DNA of 64,000 nucleotides. Origin: Rhodospirillales bacterium 69-11 (GTDB taxonomy: Bacteria; Pseudomonadota; Alphaproteobacteria; Acetobacterales; Acetobacteraceae). Positions 13,563-20,768 of the stretch are shown here, one piece after another. Each line of letters begins with the position of its first letter. Positions within the stretch are counted from its first letter, which is position 1. The notes beneath the pieces are model-generated. The model ran no database searches, was not told the DNA's origin, and was given only the letters and a program-made list of their open reading frames with translations. The DNA lies in contig MKTV01000045.1 in the NCBI GenBank assembly GCA_001898425.1, forward strand, positions 152,662-216,661, written 5' to 3'. The translations under genes and the position numbers were made by a program.

Positions 13563-16001
13563 TCAGGCCGCGCGAGCGGCCTCGGCCTCCACGACATAGC
13601 GCATGCCGCCTGCGCTCGCATGCAGCTCCAGGATCGTCACGCCGTCGAGCGGCGGCAGCGGCAGCGTCGCGCACCCGTCGGTCCAGCGGGCGAGGGTGCT
13701 GCCGTGCCGCTCGACCGGCCACCAGCCGCGATGCAGGCGGGGGTGGTCGACCGGGATCTCCTCGACCCTGGTCGGGCCGCGCAGCACGATGCGCGTGAGG
13801 TTGACGCCGAGCGTGCGGCGGTCGTCGGACCAGGGCTGCGTGTCGGCCGGAGCGCTGGCGCGCGATTCGATCCGGACCTGCGTTGCGCTGGCCGGCAGCA
13901 CGAACAGGTGCATGCCGTCGCGTGACGTCATGGGGGTCAGGGCCTGCCCCTGGCAGACGAGCCGCAGCGCGGGCTCATTGGTGATGCGGGAGTCGGCCAG
14001 GGTGCGCATCAGCCAGGCACGGTCGGCAAGCCGGCGCCAGGCTTGCTCCACCTCGGCGTCGGAGGTGGCGAAGGGCAGGGGTGACGCCGCGACGTGGCGC
14101 CGCTCCTCCGCTTCGTCGGTCAGGTCGGGATACAGGACGGCGGGCAGGCCGGCATTGGAGAAGAATCCGCGGTTGCCCGTGTCGAGATAGCTTTCGGCGG
14201 GCAGCCCCTCGGCGAGCAGGATCGCGTGCCGGTCGAGTTCGACGTGGAAGTAGTCGACCGTCTCGGCCGCCATGTCCTGCACGATGGTGTCGTGGTTGAT
14301 CAACCGGCGGACCGGGATGAGCCGTCCGTCCAGCAGCACGGCATGGTCGGGAGAGAGCACGAGGTCGCGGTGCGGCACGTCCTGCGCGAAGGCGGAGCGG
14401 CAGATCCGTACCGGAGCGACGGCGGAAGGACGCGGGTGCGCCTGCACGTCCAGGCGGCGCTCGCCGACCCAGCGCACCGTGTGCGGCACGAGGCTGTCCC
14501 CCTCGAGCACCAGCACTTCGTCGCCGGCCGCGAGCGCCTCGACGCGCACCTCTCCGGTTGGGGTCGCGATGTGGGAGCCGCGGGCGTAGCAGACGGTGCT
14601 GAGGAAGATGTCGTAGCCGGAGCCGATCGTGTGGCCGACCGTGTCGCTGTCGAGGCTCAGCACGACGTACGGCGCGGTGGTCGGGCTGGCGAGGGTGATG
14701 GTGCCGAGGACGGTGACGCCGTTGGAGACGCGGATATGGGTGCTGTCGACGAAGGCCACGTCGGTGACCTCACCCTGCACGTTGATGTAGTTGATGCCGC
14801 TGACGTCGTTGGTGGTGGACCCGATGACCATGCCGTCGATGGTGCCGGCGAAGTTCAGCCCGTCCGCCTTGATCTGCACGTCGTTGAGCTCGATCGCGCC
14901 GTGGGATCCGAGGAAGCTGAGCGTGTTTCCTGCGCCGATGGTGCCGTCGAGGCGCATGATCGAGGCAGTGCTGTCGGCGACCTTCAGGCTGGTGCCGGAG
15001 GAGGCGGGGATGTCCACGGCGAGGTCGAGGACACCACCGTTGGCGATGACGTCGCCCGTTCCACTGAGGGTGACCGACGGACCGCCCGCCCGCTTCACCA
15101 CGCCGTACCCGGTCAGGACGCCGTCGGAGAGCAGATACCCATACCCGTCTGAGATGGTGCCGCCCACGAGGTCGATCGTGCCGGCGGAGATCGTCTGCTG
15201 AGACGTGAACGTGACGGATCCGGCGAGTTGGAGGGTCTGGTTGGCGTCGGTGATGGAGATCGTCGGCTGCGAACCCAGCGTGCCTTCCAGACGCAAGGTC
15301 GAGGGCACCGCGGTATCGATGACGAAGGAGGCTTGGGCAGTGGTGTTTCCGAAGACGTCCAGCGTGCCGCCGGACGCACGGATCAGGCTCCCACCCTGGG
15401 GAGTGAGGCTCCCTGCGTCCAGGACGCCGTAGCCGACCAACGACCCACCGAGGGTGAGCGTGCCGTCGACCGTGAGGGTGCCCCCTCCCATCGAAATCGT
15501 GCCTTGCCCGGTATTCCAGCCGCCTGCATCGGCAAAGGTCAGTTCACCGCCCCCGGCGATGGTCAGGGTCTGGCCGTTCAGCTTGAACGCGCTGACGGAG
15601 GCGGTGCCGTCGATCTCGAGATTCGTGTTTGCGGCGTTCACGATGGCCAGGTTCGGCGTTCCGGAGATCGAGCCGAACAGCTTCAGGGTGCCGCCTGACG
15701 CCTGGATCGTGCCGCCGTTCGCGCCGTAGGTCGTCACGTCGAGCGCGCCGAAGCCGGTGACGCTCCCGGCCAGATCGAGTTCCGTGGCGGTGAGCGTATA
15801 TCCGTTCAGCAGGAGCTTGGCCTTGCTGTCGGACACCGTGATCGTCCCGAGTGCAGCCGGGTCGACGTCCAGGGTGACGGTGTATGCGTTGGTCCCCGGC
15901 ATGACGACGCTGTCGCCGGCCCCCGGAACCGTGCCGGTGTTCCAGTTGGACCCGACGCTCCAACTCCCGCTTCCGGATTTCGTCCATGTCAGCGTTGCCA
16001 T
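13563..16001 (-). CDS. Large beta-repeat protein with a C-terminal Hint (autoprocessing) domain
   Basis: The 812-residue product has no signal peptide. Residues 1-455 are Gly/Thr/Ser-rich repeats (GGTL.V.G, LNGYTL, GTISMGGGTL) of the kind that form secreted beta-solenoids; the protein opens LTWTKSGSGSWSVGSNWNTG. At about residue 471 a Hint_2 domain starts with the nucleophilic Cys in VCYARGSHIATPTGEV, followed by AGDEVLVLEG, LSPDHAVLLDG and IPVRRLINHDTI. Hint domains carry out intein- or hedgehog-like self-cleavage. The last ~200 residues form a domain I do not recognise, ending in a VTILELHASAGGMRYVVE strand. The start at 16001 is set by a GGAGGG ribosome site 7 nt upstream. Such proteins are common in Acetobacteraceae; role unknown. 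Confidence 0.85.
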   Translation of the reverse strand: MATLTWTKSGSGSWSVGSNWNTGTVPGAGDSVVMPGTNAYTVTLDVDPAALGTITVSDSKAKLLLNGYTLTATELDLAGSVTGFGALDVTTYGANGGTIQASGGTLKLFGSISGTPNLAIVNAANTNLEIDGTASVSAFKLNGQTLTIAGGGELTFADAGGWNTGQGTISMGGGTLTVDGTLTLGGSLVGYGVLDAGSLTPQGGSLIRASGGTLDVFGNTTAQASFVIDTAVPSTLRLEGTLGSQPTISITDANQTLQLAGSVTFTSQQTISAGTIDLVGGTISDGYGYLLSDGVLTGYGVVKRAGGPSVTLSGTGDVIANGGVLDLAVDIPASSGTSLKVADSTASIMRLDGTIGAGNTLSFLGSHGAIELNDVQIKADGLNFAGTIDGMVIGSTTNDVSGINYINVQGEVTDVAFVDSTHIRVSNGVTVLGTITLASPTTAPYVVLSLDSDTVGHTIGSGYDIFLSTVCYARGSHIATPTGEVRVEALAAGDEVLVLEGDSLVPHTVRWVGERRLDVQAHPRPSAVAPVRICRSAFAQDVPHRDLVLSPDHAVLLDGRLIPVRRLINHDTIVQDMAAETVDYFHVELDRHAILLAEGLPAESYLDTGNRGFFSNAGLPAVLYPDLTDEAEERRHVAASPLPFATSDAEVEQAWRRLADRAWLMRTLADSRITNEPALRLVCQGQALTPMTSRDGMHLFVLPASATQVRIESRASAPADTQPWSDDRRTLGVNLTRIVLRGPTRVEEIPVDHPRLHRGWWPVERHGSTLARWTDGCATLPLPPLDGVTILELHASAGGMRYVVEAEAARAA

Positions 16002-16394
16002 CGCGACCCTCCAAAATTTGATCCGAACGTCCTGTTTCGACACGGATCAACGTCGTCCTACACCCTCATTTCGGTTCCGACCAGCGGGAGTACAAAAATT
16101 TGCATTTTGGGAGGATTGTTGTCGAAGACAGTGCGGATTTTGGGACGAATTCGTTTGGCTGCCATCCGTCGGGCGGACCCGCATACGCTCGCGAGCGATT
16201 GCAGGACTTCGCCGCGGCGACCCGGGCGCCGGAGAAGGGTGAGCAGGGCATGTGCGCCGTGTGTCTGACGGCAGCGTCGCCGTGCATCGTCCCAGGGCAG
16301 GGGATTTTCGGCCGCTCGCACCGCGGCCGCGGCAGCAACGTGGTCGAGTCTCGACTCCCCGCGGCGTCGAGCCGGCGCCGCGGGGAGGACGACG
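16002..16394. other. Gap upstream of the Hint-domain gene
   Basis: The 393-nt gap is clearly less GC-rich than its surroundings between about 16010 and 16180. It holds the leader of the Hint-protein gene, a perfect palindrome CGCTCGCGAGCG (16186-16197) and the hairpin at 16355. I see no convincing -35/-10 pair and no gene. Confidence 0.4.
16355..16387 (-). terminator. 12-bp hairpin after the 86-residue ORF
   Basis: Arms CTCCCCGCGGCG and CGCCGCGGGGAG with a 9-nt loop lie 7 nt after the stop codon of the minus-strand gene 16395-16655. There is no T-tract, so it may act as a Rho-independent-like or mRNA-stabilising stem. Confidence 0.4.
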
Positions 16395-16655
16395 TCAGGC
16401 GAGATCGCGAAGGAGATGCTCCATCTCGCGATAGGTCGGGGGCGCGGGCGGCAGCGGCACGGGTTCGGCAGGCGGGGCCGGACGAAGATCGGGAAGGGTG
16501 AGCCGGGCACGCGCGGCGGCCACGTCGATCGGATCCGCCGCCGCAGCCTCGGTCCCGGTTCCGCCGGCCTCCTGCTCCGGCGTTTCGCCCGTCGCGCTCG
16601 GCGTCTCGATGCCCGGTTCGACAGGCTGGCTCGGAGTGGGCGTGGTTTCGGACAT
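16395..16655 (-). CDS. Small Pro/Glu/Ala-rich hypothetical protein
   Basis: I do not recognise this 86-residue protein. The first 50 residues are low-complexity (MSETTPTPSQPVEPGIETPS...), the middle contains a short AAARARLTLPDLRPAPP segment, and the end is PPTYREMEHLLRDLA, which could form a short amphipathic helix. There is no signal peptide, membrane segment or cysteine. A GGAG ribosome site stands 7 nt before the ATG at 16655, and a hairpin follows the stop, which support a real gene. It is likely disordered and cytoplasmic. Confidence 0.5.
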   Translation of the reverse strand: MSETTPTPSQPVEPGIETPSATGETPEQEAGGTGTEAAAADPIDVAAARARLTLPDLRPAPPAEPVPLPPAPPTYREMEHLLRDLA

Positions 16656-16781
16656 GGCAGTCTCCGCGTTAGAGAATGCAAGTCGCACTAACCAATCGTC
16701 GCGACCGCGCCAAGCGCGACGACGTGGCCCCGGCGGGGAGACGCATCTCAGCCGGGCCTGGAACGACGCCTTAAAGGTCGA

Positions 16782-17621
16782 TCAGGGCGCGTCGAGGAAG
16801 TGCAGCATCGCCGCATTGAACAGGACGGGATCCTGCAGGAAGGCGAAGTGGCTCGCATTCGGCAGGATCAACAATCCCGCTCCGGGGATCGCTGCGGCCA
16901 TGGCTTCGGTGTGGGTGCGGCGGATCGCCTCGTCGTGGTCGCCGTCGACCACCTGCACACGTGCACGGATCCCCCGCAACTGGGCATCGGTCCAGTTCGG
17001 CTGGGTCGCCCACATGCGGCCGATCTGGGCGAGGAACGCGTCGTAGTCTCCTGGTGTGGGGGAAAGACGCGCGTACTCGCGCCCTGCTCGGGCAATGTAG
17101 GCGGCGAAGGTCGGATTCCGGTCCGCGTTCGGGATCACCCCGTCAGTCCGGACGTTCGCCGCGAAGGCGAAAATCCGACCCACGCGGCCTGGATGCCGCA
17201 GCGCGAGATCGAGTCCGATGATCGCCCCGTCGCTCCAGCCCACCACGTCGGCGCGGGGGAGTTCGAGGTGGTCGAGCAGCGCGACCACGTCGTCGGCCAT
17301 CAGGTGGTAGCCGAATGGGCGTGCATCGCGCGCCGACCGCCCGTGGCCGCGGCTGTCCATCACGATCACCTGGTGCGCCCGGCGCAGCGCCGCGACCTGG
17401 TGCCCCCAATGGTCGCTGTTGGCCAATCCGCCGTGCAGCAGCAGCACCGGCGGCCCGTGACCGGCCGTGGCGTAAAACAGGCGCACGCCGTTCAGCATCA
17501 CCCGCGCGCTGCGATCGTACGTGGCGGGCGGCGGCGTGGGCGGAAGCGTCTGCCACACGGCCTCGGCCACGGCCGGTCGCAACGGCAACAGCAGCAGGAC
17601 TGCGAGAAGCAACCGGCGCAT
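16782..17621 (-). CDS. Exported alpha/beta-fold hydrolase
   Basis: The 279-residue product begins with a signal peptide (MRRLLLAVLLLLPLRPAVAEA) and then a standard alpha/beta hydrolase fold. It has the oxyanion segment LLLHGGLANSDHW, the nucleophile elbow GWSDG, the acid in VVDGDHDEAIR and the histidine in LPNASHFAF. These residues are consistent with an esterase, lactonase or epoxide-hydrolase-like enzyme in the periplasm; the substrate cannot be read. The ATG at 17621 is chosen because it opens the signal peptide; the open frame continues upstream only as Arg/Gly-rich non-conserved sequence. It stands alone, 86 nt from the next minus-strand gene. Confidence 0.85.
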   Translation of the reverse strand: MRRLLLAVLLLLPLRPAVAEAVWQTLPPTPPPATYDRSARVMLNGVRLFYATAGHGPPVLLLHGGLANSDHWGHQVAALRRAHQVIVMDSRGHGRSARDARPFGYHLMADDVVALLDHLELPRADVVGWSDGAIIGLDLALRHPGRVGRIFAFAANVRTDGVIPNADRNPTFAAYIARAGREYARLSPTPGDYDAFLAQIGRMWATQPNWTDAQLRGIRARVQVVDGDHDEAIRRTHTEAMAAAIPGAGLLILPNASHFAFLQDPVLFNAAMLHFLDAP

Positions 17622-17707
17622 GCGGATCTCCGGAGGGGGCTCGCCTGCGTGGCACGCGTGGCGCACTGCTGCAAGAACCATGCCCGCACCTGCGGGCGAG
17701 GTGGCGC

Positions 17708-18493
17708 TCAGCCCAGTCCCTGCGATGCGAACCCCGCCAGGCCCGCCGCGCGGTCGTACGCGGCCCGCGCCCGCGCTGCCGTCCAGAGGTCGTCGGTTGC
17801 CGTCGATTGATCGCGCGCCATCTCCGTGCGGTCGCGAACGATCGCCGCGTGTTCGCGAGGGGCCGCCACGTGGTCGTGAGCTGCGCCCGCCTGTTCGCGC
17901 AGTGTCGCCGAACGGTGAACAGGTGCCGCCCCGTGAGCAGGTCCCGCCACCCGCTCCGACGAGCGAGCAGCAGGGCCGGTCCACTCTTCCATGACATGCG
18001 GCGGGCTTGCAGCGGAGGCGAGGGCGAGCGCCGGCCGATCGGCGGCGTGGAGCCGCTCGAGCTCGCGCGCGTTCAGCGCGTCGGCCTCGCTCAGCGGTTC
18101 AGGATCGCCGTGTTCCTCGATCGGGACGGAGGGATTCGAGGGGGCCGGGGACCCCACCAGAGCGGCCAGCAGCGCCTGGCCCGAACGGTCGAGGTCGATC
18201 CCGCTGACCTTTTCGGCGAGCAGGGTGGCCAGGTTGATCGCCACCCCGACCGGCCCACCCAGGAGAAAACTGCCCACGGCAGACCCGATCCGGCGCACGG
18301 GCTCCGGAACCTCGTCCCCCGTTGCCGCTCGGTAGATCGTGCCGACCACCGGCAGATATTGCAGCGGGTTCAGGGCCGACAGCACCGCGCGGAAGGACGG
18401 CTCTGCCGGTTCGGCGTCGTCCTGTCGGCGTTCGGCGATGGGCGCCGCCGCCGCCGAGGCGGTGGAAAGGGCAGGGGCGACGGCGTCGACCAT
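17708..18493 (-). CDS. Hypothetical protein with a hydrophobic centre and His/Arg-rich tail
   Basis: I do not recognise this 261-residue protein. The N-terminus is Ala-rich, followed by FRAVLSALNPLQYLPVVGTIYRAATGDE and a Gly-rich hydrophobic stretch (SAVGSFLLGGPVGVAINLATLL, near residue 75-95) that may insert in or lie on a membrane. The second half is polar and repetitive, with loosely repeated HDHVAAPREHAAIVRDR-type words, and ends WTAARARAAYDRAAGLAGFASQGLG. A GGAG site lies just before the ATG at 18493. The FLPVVGTIYRA-like segment recalls a family of conserved alphaproteobacterial proteins of unknown function, but I cannot name it. Confidence 0.6.
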   Translation of the reverse strand: MVDAVAPALSTASAAAAPIAERRQDDAEPAEPSFRAVLSALNPLQYLPVVGTIYRAATGDEVPEPVRRIGSAVGSFLLGGPVGVAINLATLLAEKVSGIDLDRSGQALLAALVGSPAPSNPSVPIEEHGDPEPLSEADALNARELERLHAADRPALALASAASPPHVMEEWTGPAARSSERVAGPAHGAAPVHRSATLREQAGAAHDHVAAPREHAAIVRDRTEMARDQSTATDDLWTAARARAAYDRAAGLAGFASQGLG

Positions 18494-18547
18494 GGGGGGC
18501 TCCGAACGGACCGGAGCACGATCTGCAAGCCGCGCGCCAGATACGGT

Positions 18548-18576
18548 CGCCGCAAGCGGCGCGGGGGGGCGCCCCC
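18548..18576 (-). terminator. Paired hairpins after the small FNR-box gene
   Basis: Two stems, CGCCGC-AA-GCGGCG (18548-18561) and the palindrome GGGGGCGCCCCC (18565-18576), lie within 35 nt of the stop codon of the minus-strand gene 18581-18805. No T-tract is present. Confidence 0.35.
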
Positions 18577-18580
18577 GAAC

Positions 18581-18805
18581 TCAGGCCGCGGCGTGCAGTG
18601 CGCGCCCGGGTCGATCGGCCGCGTGTGCGCCGTCGATCGCCGGCCGGCCAACCGTCCGAGAACTCTCATCGGCGTTGTGGAGCGCGACCCCGCCGGTGCG
18701 TTCACCGAAGAGCCTGTCCATCTCCGCGCGGAAGGAGTGCCAGCCGACCGCCGGCACCGCCGCGGCCGACCAGGGGCGTTGCAGGTCCGTCGTCGCAGTC
18801 GCCAT
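18581..18805 (-). CDS. Small protein with an Hsp20-like N-terminal motif
   Basis: This 74-residue product reads MATATTDLQRPWSAAAVPAV followed by GWHSFRAEMDRLFGE. The F+.EMDRLF motif is typical of the N-terminal arm of Hsp20 small heat-shock proteins, but no alpha-crystallin domain follows; the rest is unlike Hsp20. It may be a relic of an hsp20 gene, or a short protein sharing only this helix. A strong GGAGGTGAGG ribosome site precedes the ATG at 18805, and a perfect FNR/FixK-type box lies 72 nt upstream (18877-18890). Those two signs support expression, probably under low oxygen. Confidence 0.55.
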   Translation of the reverse strand: MATATTDLQRPWSAAAVPAVGWHSFRAEMDRLFGERTGGVALHNADESSRTVGRPAIDGAHAADRPGRALHAAA

Positions 18806-18876
18806 CCTCACCTCCCGTTCCGCGCGCGATGCGCGCATGCGCCGCTCCCGCAATAGCGCGCTGTCGCGCTGACACA

Positions 18877-18890
18877 TTGACCCACGTCAA
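18877..18890. promoter_or_regulatory. FNR/FixK-type box TTGAC-N4-GTCAA
   Basis: The 14-bp site is a perfect inverted repeat of the CRP/FNR-family oxygen-responsive type. It lies upstream of the minus-strand gene 18581-18805, just past the 3' end of the host-attachment gene. The regulator gene is not in the window. Confidence 0.6.
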
Positions 18891-18918
18891 TCGCCGGGGC
18901 GTTTGCCTCGTCGCGCGG

Positions 18919-19380
18919 TCAGGCGCGGTCCACGGGCCGGACCCATTCGCTCAGATGCGGCTGCAACGCGTCGTCCGGAACCTTCACGAGATCCTTCGGG
19001 AGCGTGCCGACCACGCAGCGGGTGGCTTCCACACCGAGGGCGTCCTGCAGGTCGGCCAGGATGGGCGCGGGCGCGACCAGGACGAGCGCGTCGAAAGCAC
19101 CCTCGCGCGCGGCGGCGTCGAGCTTGGCGGCGACCGCTGCCGCGAAGCGTGTCTTCTCCGCCATGTGGGGATCGCTGCGCGGCTCGATCGCATGCCGAAC
19201 GGGGGACGCGCTCTCGAAGCTGCGTCCCGCATGGTCGCCGACCAGTTCGGCCGTGCGGGCATGCAAGGTTGGCGATTCGAGCCGCTCTTCGGTGTGAAGC
19301 GCGCGATCCGCCGCCGGCCTGACGAAGCGCGCGCGTCCCCCGTCGAGTACGACGATGCAGAGGCTGCGATGTGCGAGCAT
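18919..19380 (-). CDS. Host attachment family protein (release-factor-1-like fold)
   Basis: The 153-residue product matches the host-attachment protein family (PF10116), named from an Agrobacterium attachment gene and related to archaeal/eukaryotic release factor 1 domains. Visible marks are VVLDGGRARFV at the start, then HMAEKTRFAAAVAAKLDAAAREGAFDALVLVAPAPILADL, and the tail GTLPKDLVKVPDDALQPHL. The true biochemical role is unknown. The start at 19380 follows an AAGGAG site; the frame is open 21 codons further upstream but without similarity. A perfect TTGAT-N4-ATCAA box (19430-19443) lies 50 nt upstream, pointing to oxygen-dependent control. Confidence 0.85.
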   Translation of the reverse strand: MLAHRSLCIVVLDGGRARFVRPAADRALHTEERLESPTLHARTAELVGDHAGRSFESASPVRHAIEPRSDPHMAEKTRFAAAVAAKLDAAAREGAFDALVLVAPAPILADLQDALGVEATRCVVGTLPKDLVKVPDDALQPHLSEWVRPVDRA

Positions 19381-19429
19381 GGCCTGTCTCCTTCTGCGGC
19401 CAGGGTCGACCCGACCTCCCTGCATCGCC

Positions 19430-19443
19430 TTGATCTCGATCAA
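19430..19443. promoter_or_regulatory. FNR/FixK box TTGAT-N4-ATCAA
   Basis: TTGATCTCGATCAA matches the FNR consensus perfectly. It is centred about 57 nt upstream of the start of the minus-strand host-attachment gene, and about 115 nt beyond the 3' end of the citrate synthase gene. Confidence 0.7.
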
Positions 19444-19557
19444 CCCTCACCGTCGCGTGATCCGGTTGCGGCAGCGATGAGGTGCCGGGTCGATGGTCGG
19501 CGAGGGACGCGGGTGGTCTCCGCCGCCCGCGTGTCGCCGCATGGAGGCGTCCGGGGC

Positions 19558-20640
19558 TCAGGCGGCTTCCGCCAGTGGCCCGACATAACGCGATTGCGGC
19601 CGGATCAATCGCTGGGTCGCCGCCTGTTCCTGCGCATGGGCGATCCAGCCCACCACACGAGCCGCGGCGAACACGCCGGTGAAGGCGTCACGCGGGATCT
19701 CCAGCGCTTCGAGCAGCAGCGCCGTGTAGAACTCGAGGTTGGTCTGCAGCGACCGCGACGGTTTGCGCCGCGCCAGGACCGTGAGGGCGGCCTGCTCGAT
19801 GTGTTCGGCGAAGCGGATCCGCCCCGCCGCATTGCCGAGGGAGCCGACGGCGCGCTTGACCACGTCGGAGCGCGGATCGGTGACCCGGTAGATCCTGTGC
19901 CCGAAGCCCATCAGGCGATCACCGCGGGCAAGGGCGGCATCGAGCCACGCCTCCGCGTTCTCGGGCGTGCCGATCGCGTCCAGCATGTCGATCACCGGCC
20001 CGGGCGCGCCGCCGTGCAACGGACCTTTCAGCGCGCACAGGGCCGCGGTGACCGCCGATCCGAGCCCGGCGCGGGTCGAGGCGACCACGCGCGCGGTGAA
20101 GGTGGAGGCGTTCAGGCCGTGGTCGGTCGCGGTGATCAGATACGTCTCGAGTGCGGCCACTTCGGTCCCGGAGGGCGTCTGCCCCCGGATCATTCGCAGG
20201 AGGTCCGCCGCATGCCCGAGTTCCGCGTCGGGCGGAACTGGCTCTGCGCCCGCGCGCGTGCGAAGGACGGCCGCCAGGCCGACCGCGACGGTAGCGACGA
20301 GATGGAGCGGGAGGTCGGGACGATCGTCGGGCACCCCTGCGAGGAGAAGCCGCAGGGCTTCCGTCGGGGCGAGCCTGGCGGCCTGCGGCAGGAGAGGGAT
20401 GATGGTGTCGAAGGCCGTGCATCGCGCCTGCCCGAGAGCGGCGCGCAGCGGCTCCTGATCGTGCGAGGAGACCGGGACGACGTCGCGCCATAGCGTCCCG
20501 ATCAGCCATTCGAGGGAGTGATGGCCGGCGACGTCCTGCAGCTGGTGCCCGCGAAGGATCAGGCGGCCAGCTGCGCCGTCCACCTCGCTGAGGATGGTTT
20601 CTGCCGCGATGACGCCTTCCAGTCCGCTGTTCAGGCTCAT
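19558..20640 (-). CDS. Citrate synthase / 2-methylcitrate synthase family protein
   Basis: The 360-residue enzyme condenses acetyl- or propionyl-CoA with oxaloacetate. It keeps the active-site histidines in HGLNASTFTARVVAST, GPLHGGAPG and GFGHRIYRVTDPR. The segment that usually reads N-V-D-F-Y is NLEFYTALLLEALEIP here, so the catalytic Asp position is Glu. The C-terminus RVVGWIAHAQEQ...LIRPQSRYVGP is normal. The enzyme is shorter than TCA-cycle GltA (about 430), resembling the COG0372 citrate/methylcitrate group. The ATG at 20640 directly precedes LNSGLEGVIAAETILSEVDG, the conserved N-terminus. It is divergent from a second paralogue at 20769. Confidence 0.88.
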   Translation of the reverse strand: MSLNSGLEGVIAAETILSEVDGAAGRLILRGHQLQDVAGHHSLEWLIGTLWRDVVPVSSHDQEPLRAALGQARCTAFDTIIPLLPQAARLAPTEALRLLLAGVPDDRPDLPLHLVATVAVGLAAVLRTRAGAEPVPPDAELGHAADLLRMIRGQTPSGTEVAALETYLITATDHGLNASTFTARVVASTRAGLGSAVTAALCALKGPLHGGAPGPVIDMLDAIGTPENAEAWLDAALARGDRLMGFGHRIYRVTDPRSDVVKRAVGSLGNAAGRIRFAEHIEQAALTVLARRKPSRSLQTNLEFYTALLLEALEIPRDAFTGVFAAARVVGWIAHAQEQAATQRLIRPQSRYVGPLAEAA

Positions 20641-20705
20641 GGATCTGCTCCGGGTCCACGTTGATCGGAGTGCGAGATCAGCGCTGCGTACGGATACAGT
20701 CAATC

Positions 20706-20722
20706 TTGATCAATATGATCAA
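20706..20722. promoter_or_regulatory. 17-bp palindrome between two divergent citrate synthase genes
   Basis: TTGATCA-ATA-TGATCAA is a perfect 7-bp inverted repeat with a 3-bp centre. It sits 66 nt from the minus-strand start and 47 nt from the plus-strand start, so one protein could control both genes. The helix-turn-helix in the plus-strand paralogue makes self-regulation an obvious possibility. The 7-bp spacing between TTGAT and ATCAA does not fit an FNR site. Confidence 0.5.
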
Positions 20723-20768
20723 CTAACCGGTCTGATGACAGCCCCCCGGCGCGCCGCTATGGAAGCTG

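Noticed and set aside
20706-20722. Palindrome between the citrate synthases as an FNR box
   Set aside because: TTGAT and ATCAA are 7 bp apart, not 4, so it does not fit FNR/FixK spacing.
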